Below, in pieces: positions 20,540 through 30,005 of a DNA stretch of 64,000 bases. The stretch comes from Ruegeria pomeroyi (lineage in GTDB: Bacteria > Pseudomonadota > Alphaproteobacteria > Rhodobacterales > Rhodobacteraceae): contig NZ_JAGQAG010000001.1 of assembly GCF_021405525.1 (NCBI RefSeq), positions 124,001 to 188,000 on the forward strand, in the 5' to 3' direction. The number at the start of each line of letters is the position of its first letter. The stretch's first letter is position 1. Both the position numbers and the translations under genes were made by a program. The notes beneath the pieces are model-generated. The model searched no databases. It was not told the origin of the DNA and worked only from the letters and a program-made list of their open reading frames with translations.

Positions 20540-21471
20540 TCAGCGGTCACATCGATGGTGATGGCCGAGACCGGATTGACGCTGTCGATCAGGCCGGTGT
20601 CCTTCAGAAACGCCTCGAACCGGGCATAGCGGCCCGCGTCGAACCCGGCGGGACGCAAGGCAAAGCGCGACAGCGTATCGACCCAGGCGCGCTTGTTCAG
20701 TTCGTCCTGCAATTCGGGCGAGGTGGCGGCGAAGATCTCCCAGCTGGCCTGCGGGTTGTTTACGATGAATTGCGTCGCCTTCTCGGTCGCCTCAAGGAAG
20801 CGGGCGATCTTGTCGGCATCCATCCGCTCGGGGTTGGCGACATAGATCAGCTCGTCATAAGACGGCACACCCTCTTCCTCGATATAGAAGCAGCGGCCCG
20901 GTTCACCTTCGATATCCATCTGATTCAGCTCGAAATTTCGATATGCACCGATCACAGCATCGACCTGCCCGCTCATCAATGCGGGCGAGAGAGAGAAGTT
21001 CACGTTGATCATCTCTACATCGCTGAGCGCGACGCCATACTTGCCCAATACCGTGGTCAGGATCGCCTCTTCGACGCCCGCGACAGAGAAGCCGATTTTC
21101 TTGCCCTTGAGGTCGGCAGGCGATTTGATCGGGCCGTCCTCAAGCACCAGAAGGCAGTTGAGCGGCGTGGCGACCAGCGTGCCCACGCGCTTGAGCGGCA
21201 GGCCTTCGTGGATTTGCAGGTGCAGCTGCGGCTGATAGCTGACCGCCAGATCGGCCTGCCCGGCGGCCACCAGACGCGGTGGGGCGGAGGGGTCGGCGGG
21301 GGCCACAATCTCGACCTCCAGCCCGCGTTCGGCGAAATATCCCTTTTCCTGCGCCACGATGATCGGGCCGTGATCGGGGTTGATGAACCAATCGAGCAGC
21401 AGGGTCATCTTGTCCTGCGCCAGGGCTGGCGTGGCGGCCAGCAGCGCCAATGCGGTTACCAAATGTTTCAT
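20536..21471 (-). CDS. thiY: Thiamine-precursor ABC transporter substrate-binding protein (ThiY-like)
   Basis: 311 residues with a cleavable signal peptide (HLVTALALLAATPALAQ). NMT1/THI5-like binding domain: LLLDWFINPDHGPIIVAQ near the N terminus, then KGYFAERGLEVEI, and KGKKIGFSVAGVEEAIL. This fold in thi operons binds formylaminopyrimidine-type precursors in the periplasm. It begins 13 bp after thiF and overlaps tenA by 4 bp. Confidence 0.9.
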   Translation of the reverse strand: MKHLVTALALLAATPALAQDKMTLLLDWFINPDHGPIIVAQEKGYFAERGLEVEIVAPADPSAPPRLVAAGQADLAVSYQPQLHLQIHEGLPLKRVGTLVATPLNCLLVLEDGPIKSPADLKGKKIGFSVAGVEEAILTTVLGKYGVALSDVEMINVNFSLSPALMSGQVDAVIGAYRNFELNQMDIEGEPGRCFYIEEEGVPSYDELIYVANPERMDADKIARFLEATEKATQFIVNNPQASWEIFAATSPELQDELNKRAWVDTLSRFALRPAGFDAGRYARFEAFLKDTGLIDSVNPVSAITIDVTAE

Positions 21472-21484
21472 GTCGCGTTTCCTT

Positions 21485-22450
21485 TCATGATGTGGCAGCC
21501 GCGACGAGGACGATCTCGCCGGGCCAATCCGGTTGCAACTGTTCCGCAGCGCGCCAGGCCCGGAGGCCGGTGGCGCAGCACAATACCAGTCGTTTTCGTT
21601 GGTTAGTGTCTGTTATTTCTATTTCGGATGTTGTCATGCGGCGGGCTGACGGGTGTGCTGGATGGGGCGCTTCGGACTCGCTGCGCAACTCGATGACGAG
21701 GTCATCGGCGGTCAGGTCCGAGGGCGCCACAAAACGGAAGGCGGTCTCTGGTTCCGGTGCGTGATCAAATCGGAACGCGATATTGCGCCAGGTTTGCGCG
21801 TCGATCTGCACCATCTGGCCAAGCGGCGAAGGCTCCAGCCCGAGAAGCGCAGAAAGCGTCATTTGCGCCTGTATAGAGCCTAGTATTGAGACAACCGGCC
21901 CCAATACACCAGCGGTCGCGCAGCTTGCTGCGCTGTCCGGTGCCTCGGGGAAGACCGCGCGCAAGCTGGGTGCGCCGCCGCAGAAACCGCCGGCATAGCC
22001 GCCCAACCCCAAGACCGAGGCGCTGATCAATGGCTTGCCAAGCGCCATACATGTATCGCTGAGAAGATAGCTGGCAGCGTAGCTGTCGGCGCAATCCAGC
22101 ACCAGATTGGCGTTTTGACTGTTTTGTACGGCGTTTTCCGGGGTGATTGACCGTTTTGTACCGGTCACGACAATCCCGGAATTGAGCGCGCGGCAGCCTT
22201 CGGCGGCGACCTCGGCCTTGGCCCGGCCGACATCAGCCTCGGTGAACAGCGTCTGCCGGTGCAGGTTCGACAGCTCGATCACGTCGCCGTCGAAGATGTC
22301 GATCTGCCCGACCCCTGCCCCGGCAAGTAGGGGCAGCGCCGAGGCCGCGAGGCCCCCGGCCCCGACCACCAGCACGCGGGCGACGGCGAGCCGGGCCTGC
22401 CCCTCACCCCCGACCTGCGGCAGCATCATCTGGCGGGCATAACGGCTCAT
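21485..22450 (-). CDS. thiF: ThiF/MoeB-type adenylyltransferase with rhodanese-like tail
   Basis: Adenylates the C-terminal glycine of ThiS to start sulfur loading. 321 residues. The nucleotide site VVGAGGLAASALPLLAGAG lies near residues 27-45, and DIFDGDVIELSNLHRQ and DCADSY follow. The last 50 or so residues look like a shortened rhodanese domain with CCATGLRAW, whose cysteines could carry the sulfur. The ATG at 22450 overlaps the thiE stop by 4 bp; the longer open frame upstream lies inside thiE. Confidence 0.92.
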   Translation of the reverse strand: MSRYARQMMLPQVGGEGQARLAVARVLVVGAGGLAASALPLLAGAGVGQIDIFDGDVIELSNLHRQTLFTEADVGRAKAEVAAEGCRALNSGIVVTGTKRSITPENAVQNSQNANLVLDCADSYAASYLLSDTCMALGKPLISASVLGLGGYAGGFCGGAPSLRAVFPEAPDSAASCATAGVLGPVVSILGSIQAQMTLSALLGLEPSPLGQMVQIDAQTWRNIAFRFDHAPEPETAFRFVAPSDLTADDLVIELRSESEAPHPAHPSARRMTTSEIEITDTNQRKRLVLCCATGLRAWRAAEQLQPDWPGEIVLVAAATS

Positions 22451-23043
22451 CTGGTGGCCTCGACCCACTGGCGCACGCGTGCCTCGGGGTCGGCGTTCAA
22501 GGTGATGTCGGTGACGACCGATACGATATCCGCACCGGCGGCAAGCACACCCGGCGCACGCTCGACGCTCATGCCACCGATACCGACCAGCGGGATGGCA
22601 CCGACACGCGCCTTCCACTCGGTGACGCGCGGCAGGCCCTGCTGGTGCCATTTCATCTGTTTCAGGATGGTCGGATAGACCGGGCCAAGCGCCACATAGT
22701 CGGGATCCATGCCCAGAACCCGCTCCAACTCGTCATCGTCATGGGTCGAGACGCCCAGCCGCAGACCCGCCTTGCGGATCGCGGGCAGATCGGCCTGATC
22801 CAGATCCTCTTGCCCCAGATGCAGCCAATCGCAGCCCGCGTCGATCGCGATCTGCCAATAGTCGTTGATGACCAGCACCGCGCCATGCGCGCGGCAGAGG
22901 TCGCGCGCGATGGCGATCTCGGCGCGGATCATTGCGTCGGGCTGGTCCTTGATCCTCAGTTGCACCAGCTTGACCCCCAGCGGCAGCATCCGGCGCAGCC
23001 AGTCGGTATGGTCGAAGATCGGATAGAACCGGTCGAGCGTCAT
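22447..23043 (-). CDS. thiE: Thiamine phosphate synthase ThiE
   Basis: Joins the pyrimidine diphosphate and thiazole phosphate to give thiamine monophosphate. 198 residues, TIM-barrel: [10 protein letters not shown] (residues about 24-33), [20 protein letters not shown] with the conserved Asn-Asp, [20 protein letters not shown] and a phosphate-binding IPLVGIGGM. Slightly shorter than average. Overlaps thiG and thiF by 4 bp each. Confidence 0.93.
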   Translation of the reverse strand: MTLDRFYPIFDHTDWLRRMLPLGVKLVQLRIKDQPDAMIRAEIAIARDLCRAHGAVLVINDYWQIAIDAGCDWLHLGQEDLDQADLPAIRKAGLRLGVSTHDDDELERVLGMDPDYVALGPVYPTILKQMKWHQQGLPRVTEWKARVGAIPLVGIGGMSVERAPGVLAAGADIVSVVTDITLNADPEARVRQWVEATR

Positions 23044-23804
23044 GACAGGAATGCCTTTCCTATGACAGGGGTCGAGGCACTGGCCATATCGCGCGCTTCG
23101 ATCGGATCGGCGCGATGCGCCAGTTGCCCGGCCTGAATGGCCAGCGCCATGGCGCGCGCCATATCCGCCGGATCGCCCGCCCGCGCCACGGCGGTGTTGA
23201 GCAGGACGGCGTCATAGCCAAGCTCCATCGCGCGGGCGGCATGGCTGGGCAGGCCGATGCCCGCATCGACCACCAGCGGCGTGTCGGGAAACTCGGCCCG
23301 CATGGCGCGCAGCGCGTATTCGTTGTTCAGCCCCCGGCCCGAACCGATGGGTGCACCCCAGGGCATCAGCACTTCGCATCCTACCGCCAGCAGGCGCTCG
23401 CCGACGATCAGGTCGTCGGTGGTGTATGGGAACACCTGAAACCCATCCTCGGTCAGGATGCGCGCGGCCTCGACCAGGCCGAAAACGTCAGGTTGCAGGC
23501 TGTCGGTATGGCCGATCAATTCCAGCTTGATCCAGGGTGTGCCGAACACCTCGCGCGCCATATGGGCGGTGGTCACCGCCTCTTTCACCGTGTGGCAACC
23601 GGCGGTGTTGGGCAGGATCAGCACGCCCAGATCGCGGATCATCGACCAGAAGGTCTGTCCCGCCCCGGATTCGCGCCGCAGCGACACGGTGGCCACCCCC
23701 GCTCCGCTGGCGCGGAACGCCTGTTCCAGGATCGCGGGGCTGGGATATTGCGCGGTGCCCAGCATCAGCGGGTTCGGCAATTCGGTTCCGTAAAAGGCGC
23801 GCAT
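23040..23804 (-). CDS. thiG: Thiazole synthase ThiG
   Basis: Builds the thiazole phosphate from deoxyxylulose phosphate, dehydroglycine and ThiS-thiocarboxylate. 254 residues: [13 protein letters not shown] at the start, the Schiff-base lysine expected in [25 protein letters not shown], and [13 protein letters not shown] with [14 protein letters not shown]. Three bp separate it from the thiS stop; it overlaps thiE by 4 bp. Confidence 0.95.
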   Translation of the reverse strand: MRAFYGTELPNPLMLGTAQYPSPAILEQAFRASGAGVATVSLRRESGAGQTFWSMIRDLGVLILPNTAGCHTVKEAVTTAHMAREVFGTPWIKLELIGHTDSLQPDVFGLVEAARILTEDGFQVFPYTTDDLIVGERLLAVGCEVLMPWGAPIGSGRGLNNEYALRAMRAEFPDTPLVVDAGIGLPSHAARAMELGYDAVLLNTAVARAGDPADMARAMALAIQAGQLAHRADPIEARDMASASTPVIGKAFLS

Positions 23805-23807
23805 GTT

Positions 23808-24002
23808 TCAACCCCCTTGCATGGGCGCGAGCACCTCGACCCGGTCGCCATCGTTCAGCCGGTGCCCGCCGCGCAGGGACGTGGGCACAAAGCTTTCATT
23901 CACCGCCGTGGCAACGCGACCCGACAGGCCACATTCCACCAGCAGTGCGGCGAGGGTTTCGGCCTCGACCTCGCGCGGTTCGCCGTTAAGCACGATCTTC
24001 AT
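23808..24002 (-). CDS. thiS: Sulfur carrier protein ThiS
   Basis: A 64-residue ubiquitin-like protein ending in Gly-Gly, the site that ThiF adenylates and that carries the thiocarboxylate. Start MKIVLNGEPREVEAET, with the conserved ALLVECGL and the DGDRVEVLAPMQGG end. Its start lies inside the last 17 bp of thiO, in another frame. Confidence 0.95.
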   Translation of the reverse strand: MKIVLNGEPREVEAETLAALLVECGLSGRVATAVNESFVPTSLRGGHRLNDGDRVEVLAPMQGG

Positions 24003-24963
24003 CGACCAACTCCGTATGTGTGTCGTTCAGCGCCAGGTCGGCCACCCCCTGCGCCAAGGCGGGCGCCAGAAGATAGCCGTGGCGATATAGGCCATTGGCA
24101 TAAATGGTCCGCCCCAGCCGCCGGATGCGCGGCAGGTTGTCGGGAAAGGCGGGGCGCAGATCGACGCCGATTTCCAACACCTCGGCCTCGCCAAAGGCGG
24201 GGTTCAGGGCATAGGCGGCGCTAAGGAGTTCCAGCATCGAGCGCACGGTGATGCGACCGCTGTCCTCACTCTCGATCATCGTGGCACCCAGCAAATAAAC
24301 ATGGTCGCTGCGCGGAACGACATAGAGCGGCATGCGCGGGTGCAACAGGCGAATGGGCCGTGTTAGAGCCACATCTGGTGCACGGATTACCAGCATCTCG
24401 CCCTTGACGCCACGCAGGTCATGCAGGACCTCGCGCGCGTGCAGGCCACGACAGTCGATGGCATTCTTCAGCCCGGCGGGGGCGGGTTTGCGGTGAAACT
24501 GGACCCCCTTGTCAGTGAGGCCGCGATAGAGGTCCGAGAGCGCGCGACGCGGGTCCAGATGCGCCTCGTTCGGGAAGTGCAAGCCGTTGGAAAAGGCGGT
24601 CAGATCAGGCTCTAATTGGGTGATTTCTTCTTGGATGACTTCGGTAAACCCCTCCGTCCGGCGGGCAAAGCGGCGCAAGTCCGGCAGGTCGCGCGGATTG
24701 GCCACCACCAGGGTGCCGCGCCGGGTGACGGTGGTGTGCTCTTCCCACCAGCCGATCGCCTGTTGACCCAGGCGCAACACCGGTTCTTCGGCGTTTTCGT
24801 ACTCGCACCAGGGCGCCAGCATACCGCCCGCCCACCAGCTGCACCCATGCGGGCCGGGAGGGCCGGAGGGGTCGAACACCTGCACCTGTGCGCCGCGCGC
24901 GACCAACTCGGTCGCCACCGCTAACCCAGCAACGCCCGCGCCTATGACCGACCAGAGCGTCAT
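23986..24963 (-). CDS. thiO: Glycine oxidase ThiO
   Basis: FAD enzyme oxidising glycine to iminoglycine for thiazole formation, the aerobic alternative to ThiH. 325 residues with an N-terminal dinucleotide-binding motif VIGAGVAGLAVATEL (about 6-20), the DAO-family HGCSWWAGGMLAPW, and GLYRHGYLLAPALAQGVADL at the C-terminal FAD contact. Its ATG overlaps the thiD stop by 4 bp. Confidence 0.93.
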   Translation of the reverse strand: MTLWSVIGAGVAGLAVATELVARGAQVQVFDPSGPPGPHGCSWWAGGMLAPWCEYENAEEPVLRLGQQAIGWWEEHTTVTRRGTLVVANPRDLPDLRRFARRTEGFTEVIQEEITQLEPDLTAFSNGLHFPNEAHLDPRRALSDLYRGLTDKGVQFHRKPAPAGLKNAIDCRGLHAREVLHDLRGVKGEMLVIRAPDVALTRPIRLLHPRMPLYVVPRSDHVYLLGATMIESEDSGRITVRSMLELLSAAYALNPAFGEAEVLEIGVDLRPAFPDNLPRIRRLGRTIYANGLYRHGYLLAPALAQGVADLALNDTHTELVDEDRA

Positions 24964-25763
24964 GCGGGCCAGACCCGATGGAAATGATGCACCGGGCCGT
25001 GACCCTGCCCCACTTGCAGATCATCGGCGGCAATAATCGCGCCTTGCAGATAGGTATGCGCCTCTTGCACCGCGCTTTTCAGGGTCAGCCCCTTGGCAAG
25101 ACCGGCGGCAATCGCCGAACTCAGCGTACAGCCTGTGCCATGGGTGTTCTTCGTTGCCAGGCGCGGCGCGGTAAACTCGGCCAAAACGCCTTCAGGGCCC
25201 ACCAGTAGATCATGACAGATCGCTCCGCTGGCATGCCCACCCTTCATCAGAACCGCATCCGCGCCCAGCGCAACCAGGGCACGACCTTGAGCGGTTACCT
25301 CGTTCAAGGATCTGGCGTCATTGGTCTCCAGCAAGCGCGCTGCTTCGGGCAGATTTGGGGTCAGCACCGATGCGCGCGGCACAAGCAGACGCCGGAGCGC
25401 CCCGATTGCCTCTGCCGCCAGCAACGCGTCACCCGATTTCGCAACCATGACCGGATCCAGCACGATTGCCCCGTCAAACCCAGCAATGGCATCGGCCACG
25501 ACCCCGATGATCTCGGGCGTCGCCAGCATGCCGATCTTGATCGCCTTCACGTCAAGATCGCCCAGAACCGCGTCGATCTGCGCCCGGATCACTTGCGTTG
25601 GGATACCATGCACCGCCGTCACCGCGCAGGTGTTCTGCGCCGTCACCGCCGTGATCACCGAGGCGCCATAGACGCCCAGCGCCGACATCGCCTTCAGATC
25701 GGCCTGGATCCCCGCGCCGCCGCCGCTATCGGATCCCGCTATTGTCAGGGCAATCGCTGCCAT
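24960..25763 (-). CDS. thiD: Hydroxymethylpyrimidine / phosphomethylpyrimidine kinase ThiD
   Basis: Phosphorylates HMP twice for the ThiE reaction. 267 residues, ribokinase fold: IAGSDSGGGAGIQADLKAM at about residues 8-26, AIKIGMLATPEII, VLDPVMVAKSG and the late TKNTHGTGCTLSSAIAAGLA with the catalytic Asp replaced in context by the usual GTGC anion hole. First gene of the operon, 57 bp behind the TPP aptamer, with GGAG upstream of the ATG. No thiC is in the window. Confidence 0.95.
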   Translation of the reverse strand: MAAIALTIAGSDSGGGAGIQADLKAMSALGVYGASVITAVTAQNTCAVTAVHGIPTQVIRAQIDAVLGDLDVKAIKIGMLATPEIIGVVADAIAGFDGAIVLDPVMVAKSGDALLAAEAIGALRRLLVPRASVLTPNLPEAARLLETNDARSLNEVTAQGRALVALGADAVLMKGGHASGAICHDLLVGPEGVLAEFTAPRLATKNTHGTGCTLSSAIAAGLAKGLTLKSAVQEAHTYLQGAIIAADDLQVGQGHGPVHHFHRVWPA

Positions 25764-25817
25764 GTCCGCTACTCCGGTTCAGGGGCAACGGGGGCATGGA
25801 AAACGTCCGATAGCGAT

Positions 25818-25906
25818 AGACCGTTCCCTACGCCGGTATTGCCCGGATCAGGTTCGATGGGTTGACGCAGCCGCGCCTCTCAGCCCCAAACGGGGCACCC
25901 CAACGG
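25818..25906 (-). ncRNA. TPP riboswitch (THI element)
   Basis: Read on the minus strand the region shows GGGGTGCCCC, GGCTGAGA, then GAACCTGATCCGGGCAATAC and GGCGTAGGGAA, the conserved core of the thiamine pyrophosphate aptamer. It sits about 57 nt before thiD. I see no T-rich terminator between the aptamer and thiD, so control of ribosome access is more likely than termination. It should switch off the whole thiD-thiX operon when TPP is plentiful. Confidence 0.96.
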
Positions 25907-25961
25907 TTATGCGCACCTTCTCAGGTGACGTCGCGGTAATCAAGAGGAAATTGACCAACGG

Positions 25962-25991
25962 AAAAGGGCGGGCACCACATGGCACCCGCCC
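25962..25991 (-). terminator. Terminator-like hairpin downstream of dnaJ
   Basis: On the minus strand GGGCGGG and CCCGCCC pair (7 bp, plus 2 inner bp after a small internal loop) and are followed by TTTTCC. It separates the dnaJ transcript from the TPP riboswitch that follows on the same strand. Confidence 0.7.
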
Positions 25992-25995
25992 CTGT

Positions 25996-26055
25996 CTTCA
26001 TTCCGCCCAAAATACTCCGGGGGAGTCGCCGTCAGGCGGCGGGGGCAGCGCCCCC
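25996..26055 (-). repeat. Intergenic motif copy B with extra hairpins, 3' of dnaJ
   Basis: Bases 25996-26029 match copy A at all but three positions (stem ACTCC/GGAGT, loop CCC, then ATTTT on the minus strand). Two further hairpins follow towards dnaJ: CGCCG/CGGCG (26027-26041) and GGGGGC/GCCCCC (26041-26055), the last reaching the dnaJ stop codon. Confidence 0.7.
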
Positions 26056-27200
26056 TAGCCTTTCATCCCGTCCCAGAACGACTTGACCGAGGAAAAGAAG
26101 CTCTTGGTCTCGGGATTGTTGTCCTCGCTCAGTTCCTCGAACTCGCGTAGCAGGTCTTTCTGCTTGCTGGTCAGGTTGACCGGCGTTTCCACCGCCAATT
26201 CGATGAACATGTCGCCAATGCCGCCGCCACGCAGGGCGGGCATGCCCTTGCTGCGCAGGCGCATCTGCCGGCCTGACTGGCTGCCGGCGGGCACCTGCAC
26301 CCGGCCACGACCGCCGTCGATGGTCGGCACCTCGATGGCACCGCCCAGCGCCGCTTTGGCCATGCTGACCGGCACCCGGCAATAGAGGTTCACACCGTCG
26401 CGTTCGAACAGATCATGCTTGGCCACCTCGACAAAGATATAGAGATCGCCCGGAGGGCCACCGCGCATCCCGGCCTCGCCTTCGCCCGCCAGGCGGATAC
26501 GGGTGCCGGTTTCGACCCCGGCGGGGATGTTGACGCTCAGCGCGCGGTCCTTTTCGACCCGGCCCTGCCCCCGGCAGGATTTGCACGGGTTCTTGATGAT
26601 CTGACCCAGACCGGAACAGGTCGGACAGGTCCGCTCGACGGTAAAGAAGCCCTGTTGCGCGCGCACCTTGCCCATGCCCGAACATGTCGGGCAGGTGGTG
26701 GGTTCAACCCCGCCTTCGGCGCCGGTTCCCTCGCAGGCCGAACAGGCAACCGCGGTGGGCACGTTGATGGTCTTTTGCAGACCCGAGAAAGCCTCTTCCA
26801 GCGTGACCCGCAGGTTATAGCGCAGGTCCGAACCACGCGCCGCGCGACGACCGCCGCCACCCCGCTGACCGCCCATGAAATCGCCGAACAGGTCCTCGAA
26901 CACATCCGAGAATGCGCTGGAGAAATCGCCCGATCCAAAACCGCCGCCGGGACGCTGGCCGCCGCCCATCCCACCTTCGAACGCGGCATGACCGAACCGG
27001 TCATAGGCCGCCTTCTTCTCGGCGTCTTTCAGGACCTCATAGGCCTCGTTCACGTCCTTGAACAGCGCCTCGGCATCCGGGTTGTCCTTGTTGCGGTCGG
27101 GGTGCAGTTCCTTGGCCTTGCCGCGATAGGCCTTCTTGATCTCGTCAGCCGAAGCGCCCTTGGACACGCCGAGCACATCATAATAGTCGCGTTTTGACAT
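26055..27200 (-). CDS. dnaJ: Chaperone DnaJ
   Basis: Type I J-protein that delivers substrates to DnaK and stimulates its ATPase. 381 residues: J domain 1-70 with HPD in LHPDRNKDN, a Gly/Phe-rich stretch (about 75-120), four zinc repeats [24 protein letters not shown] and CKSCRGQG (about 140-210), and C-terminal substrate domains. ATG at 27200 ([11 protein letters not shown]) chosen behind an AGGG-type site; the ATG 21 bp upstream is unlikely. Follows dnaK by 75 bp. Confidence 0.96.
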   Translation of the reverse strand: MSKRDYYDVLGVSKGASADEIKKAYRGKAKELHPDRNKDNPDAEALFKDVNEAYEVLKDAEKKAAYDRFGHAAFEGGMGGGQRPGGGFGSGDFSSAFSDVFEDLFGDFMGGQRGGGGRRAARGSDLRYNLRVTLEEAFSGLQKTINVPTAVACSACEGTGAEGGVEPTTCPTCSGMGKVRAQQGFFTVERTCPTCSGLGQIIKNPCKSCRGQGRVEKDRALSVNIPAGVETGTRIRLAGEGEAGMRGGPPGDLYIFVEVAKHDLFERDGVNLYCRVPVSMAKAALGGAIEVPTIDGGRGRVQVPAGSQSGRQMRLRSKGMPALRGGGIGDMFIELAVETPVNLTSKQKDLLREFEELSEDNNPETKSFFSSVKSFWDGMKG

Positions 27201-27227
27201 CCGAATTCCCTTCTGCCTCAACGAATG

Positions 27228-27256
27228 CGGGCCGGCCCGGTTACCGGACCGGCCCG
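27228..27256 (-). promoter_or_regulatory. GC-rich hairpin between dnaK and dnaJ
   Basis: Arms 27228-27240 and 27244-27256 (13 bp, one G-U pair in RNA, loop of 3) follow the dnaK stop. No T run follows, so it is probably not a simple terminator. It may stabilise dnaK mRNA or limit read-through, lowering DnaJ relative to DnaK; this is inference. Confidence 0.6.
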
Positions 27257-27275
27257 TTCTGGCCCGGATGACCCG

Positions 27276-29189
27276 TTACTTGCGCTTGTCTTCGCCGAGA
27301 TCTTCGAACTCGGCGTCGACGATGTCGTCGTCCGACGGACCGGCATCCGCCCCTGCGGGCTCGCCATCGCCGCCTTCGCTCTGCGCCTTATAGATCGCCT
27401 CGCCCAGCTTCATGGCCGCTTCGGTCACGTTTTGCAGGCCCGACTTGATCTTCTCGGCGCTCACGCCGTCCTTGTCCAGATCGTCCTTCAGCGCGGCAAT
27501 GGCCAGTTCGATCGCCTCGACAGTGGTCGGGTCGACCTTGTCGCCATGCTCTTCGATCGATTTCTCGGTCGAATGGATCAGGCTTTCGGCCTGGTTGCGC
27601 GCCTCGACCAGCTCTTTGCGGGCCTTGTCGGCTTCGGCGTTCTCTTCGGCATCCTTGACCATCTTTTCGATGTCCTCGTCCGAAAGACCGCCCGAGGCCT
27701 GGATGGTGATCTTGTGCTCTTTGCCGGTACCCTTGTCCTTGGCGGAGACGGACACGATGCCGTTGGCGTCGATGTCGAATGTCACCTCGATCTGGGGCAT
27801 GCCGCGCGGTGCCGGCGGGATGTCCTCGAGATTGAACTGGCCGAGGATCTTGTTGTCAGCAGCCATTTCACGCTCGCCCTGGAACACGCGGATGGTCACC
27901 GCGTTCTGATTGTCCTCGGCGGTCGAGAAGACCTGAGACTTCTTGGTCGGGATCGTGGTGTTGCGGTCGATCAGACGGGTAAACACGCCGCCCAGGGTCT
28001 CGATACCCAGCGACAGCGGGGTCACGTCGAGCAGGACCACATCCTTGACGTCGCCTTGCAGAACACCGGCCTGAATGGCGGCACCCATTGCGACAACCTC
28101 GTCGGGGTTCACACCCTTGTGGGGTTCCTTGCCGAAGAACTTGGTCACTTCCTCGATGACCTTGGGCATGCGGGTCATACCGCCGACCAGAACCACCTCG
28201 TCAACGTCAGAGGCCGAAATGCCGGCATCCTTGAGCGCGGCCTTGCAGGGGTCCATCGACTTCTTGATCAGGTCGCCCACCAGGCTTTCCAGCTTGGCGC
28301 GGGTCAGTTTCATCACCAGGTGCAGAGGCTGACCATTGGCGCCCATCGAGATGAACGGCTGGTTGATCTCGGTCTGGGTGGTCGAGCTCAGCTCGATCTT
28401 GGCCTTTTCCGCAGCTTCTTTCAGACGCTGAAGCGCCATCTTGTCGCCGGACAGGTCGACACCGTGCTCTTTCTTGAACTCGTCCGCCAGATAGTTGACG
28501 ATCCGCATGTCGAAATCTTCGCCACCCAGGAAGGTGTCGCCATTGGTCGACTTGACCTCGAACAGGCCGTCGTCGATCTCCAGGATGGTCACGTCGAAGG
28601 TACCGCCGCCAAGGTCATAGACGGCGATGGTCTGGCTGTTCTTCTTGTCCAGGCCATAGGCCAACGCGGCCGCGGTCGGCTCGTTGATGATGCGCAGCAC
28701 TTCCAGACCGGCGATCTTGCCGGCATCCTTGGTGGCCTGGCGCTGGGCGTCGTTGAAATAGGCGGGCACCGTGATCACTGCCTGGGTCACATCCTCGCCC
28801 AGATAGGATTCTGCGGTTTCCTTCATCTTGCCGAGGATGAAGGCCGAAATCTGCGACGGCGAATACTTCTCGCCCTTGGCTTCGACCCATGCGTCGCCAT
28901 TGCCACCGTTGACGATGGAAAACGGCACCATCTTTTTGTCCTTGGTGACCTCGGCATCGTCGACCCGGCGGCCGATCAGGCGCTTGACGCCAAAAATGGT
29001 GTTCGAGGGGTTGGTGACCGCCTGGCGTTTCGCCGGCTGACCGACCAGTCGCTCATCATCGGTGAAGGCGACGATCGAGGGCGTGGTCCGCGCCCCTTCA
29101 GAGTTTTCGATGACTTTCGGCTGGGCGCCGTCCATGATGGCAACACACGAGTTGGTGGTGCCCAGGTCGATACCGATAACTTTACCCAT
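27276..29189 (-). CDS. dnaK: Chaperone DnaK (Hsp70)
   Basis: ATP-driven chaperone. 637 residues beginning [20 protein letters not shown], with the phosphate loop, [16 protein letters not shown] and [15 protein letters not shown] of the ATPase domain, the linker [18 protein letters not shown] at about 390, a beta-sandwich substrate domain, a helical lid, and the acidic end. The frame is open well upstream of the ATG at 29189, but that part contains the promoter region. An RpoH-like promoter lies 110 bp upstream. Confidence 0.97.
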   Translation of the reverse strand: MGKVIGIDLGTTNSCVAIMDGAQPKVIENSEGARTTPSIVAFTDDERLVGQPAKRQAVTNPSNTIFGVKRLIGRRVDDAEVTKDKKMVPFSIVNGGNGDAWVEAKGEKYSPSQISAFILGKMKETAESYLGEDVTQAVITVPAYFNDAQRQATKDAGKIAGLEVLRIINEPTAAALAYGLDKKNSQTIAVYDLGGGTFDVTILEIDDGLFEVKSTNGDTFLGGEDFDMRIVNYLADEFKKEHGVDLSGDKMALQRLKEAAEKAKIELSSTTQTEINQPFISMGANGQPLHLVMKLTRAKLESLVGDLIKKSMDPCKAALKDAGISASDVDEVVLVGGMTRMPKVIEEVTKFFGKEPHKGVNPDEVVAMGAAIQAGVLQGDVKDVVLLDVTPLSLGIETLGGVFTRLIDRNTTIPTKKSQVFSTAEDNQNAVTIRVFQGEREMAADNKILGQFNLEDIPPAPRGMPQIEVTFDIDANGIVSVSAKDKGTGKEHKITIQASGGLSDEDIEKMVKDAEENAEADKARKELVEARNQAESLIHSTEKSIEEHGDKVDPTTVEAIELAIAALKDDLDKDGVSAEKIKSGLQNVTEAAMKLGEAIYKAQSEGGDGEPAGADAGPSDDDIVDAEFEDLGEDKRK

Positions 29190-29297
29190 TTGTTCGATCC
29201 CTTTCTCTTCAAGGCGATGGCTCGAGACCTGAACCCGTTTTGGCATTCCGGCCCCGATCTGTTTGCGCAATGGCCTACACCACGGCGCGTCCCGGCG

Positions 29298-29327
29298 TAT
29301 ATAGGGGGCGGAAACAGGTGCTGCAAG
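29298..29327 (-). promoter_or_regulatory. RpoH-type (heat-shock) promoter of dnaK
   Basis: On the minus strand CTTGCA (29322-29327) is followed after 13 bp by CCCCCTATATA (29298-29308), close to the sigma-32 pattern CTTG-N13/14-CCCATNT. It is about 110 bp upstream of the dnaK ATG. The -35 lies within one arm of a long inverted repeat. Confidence 0.65.
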
Positions 29328-29364
29328 CATGCAGAATTGCAGGTTTTCGCGAATCTGCATGCTT
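29325..29364. repeat. 11-bp inverted repeat between dnaK and alkB
   Basis: Perfect arms at 29325-29335 and 29354-29364 with an 18-nt loop; three more T follow on the plus strand. The left arm overlaps the dnaK -35. It could be an operator or a plus-strand terminator, although no plus-strand gene precedes it. Confidence 0.6.
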
Positions 29365-29402
29365 TTTGACAAGGCTTCGTCAAGGAAAGGGTCTGGCAGG
29401 GA

Positions 29403-30005
29403 ATGACCATGTTGAACCTGCGCGGTGTCGAAATTCGCAAGGGCGCGCTCGACGGACCGGCCCAGGCACGGCTGATCGAGGCGCTGCGCCCGGTTCTGAA
29501 GGCCGCGCCGCTGTTTACGCCCACCATGCCGAACGGCAAACCGCTCTCGGTACGCATGACCTCGGCCGGGCCGTTGGGCTGGGTGACGGACAAGGGTGGC
29601 TATCGCTATCAACCGACCCATCCCAAGGGCATGGCCTGGCCCGCGATCCCACCCGAAGTGCTGGATCTGTGGCATGGGGTCACCGGGCAGGACCGCGCTC
29701 CGGATTGCTGCCTGATCAACTATTATGGCGAGGGCGCCCGAATGGGCCTGCACCAGGATCGCGACGAGGCCGATCTGAACTGGCCAGTAGTTTCTCTGTC
29801 ACTGGGCGATGACGCGCTGTTTCGCATCGGCAATACCAGCCGCGGCGGCAAGACGGAATCGGTCTGGCTCAACTCGGGCGATGTGGTGGTGATGGGCGGA
29901 CCTGCGCGGTTGATCTATCACGGGATCGACCGTATCCGGTTCGGTTCGTCCCGGCTGTTGCCCAAGGGCGGGCGGCTGAACCTGACGCTGCGGGTGGCGG
30001 CCTAG
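29403..30005 (+). CDS. alkB: 2-oxoglutarate/Fe(II) dioxygenase AlkB
   Basis: Oxidative demethylase that repairs 1-methyladenine and 3-methylcytosine in DNA or RNA. 200 residues with iron ligands His117 and Asp119 in GLHQDRDE, His173 in LIYHGIDRI, and the 2-oxoglutarate arginines in RLNLTLR near the C terminus; also the substrate region [17 protein letters not shown] at 29403 has AGGGA upstream; MTM leaves 29409 as an alternative. Ends overlap by 4 bp with the convergent SH3 gene. Confidence 0.93.
   Translation: MTMLNLRGVEIRKGALDGPAQARLIEALRPVLKAAPLFTPTMPNGKPLSVRMTSAGPLGWVTDKGGYRYQPTHPKGMAWPAIPPEVLDLWHGVTGQDRAPDCCLINYYGEGARMGLHQDRDEADLNWPVVSLSLGDDALFRIGNTSRGGKTESVWLNSGDVVVMGGPARLIYHGIDRIRFGSSRLLPKGGRLNLTLRVAA

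Noticed and set aside
27225-29369. A 714-codon open frame on the plus strand opposite dnaK
   Set aside because: Antisense to the unmistakable dnaK gene; composition typical of a shadow frame and no ribosome site.
29366-29371. Perfect TTGACA as alkB promoter
   Set aside because: No acceptable -10 lies 16-18 bp downstream, and the distance to the ATG is too short for a clear leader.
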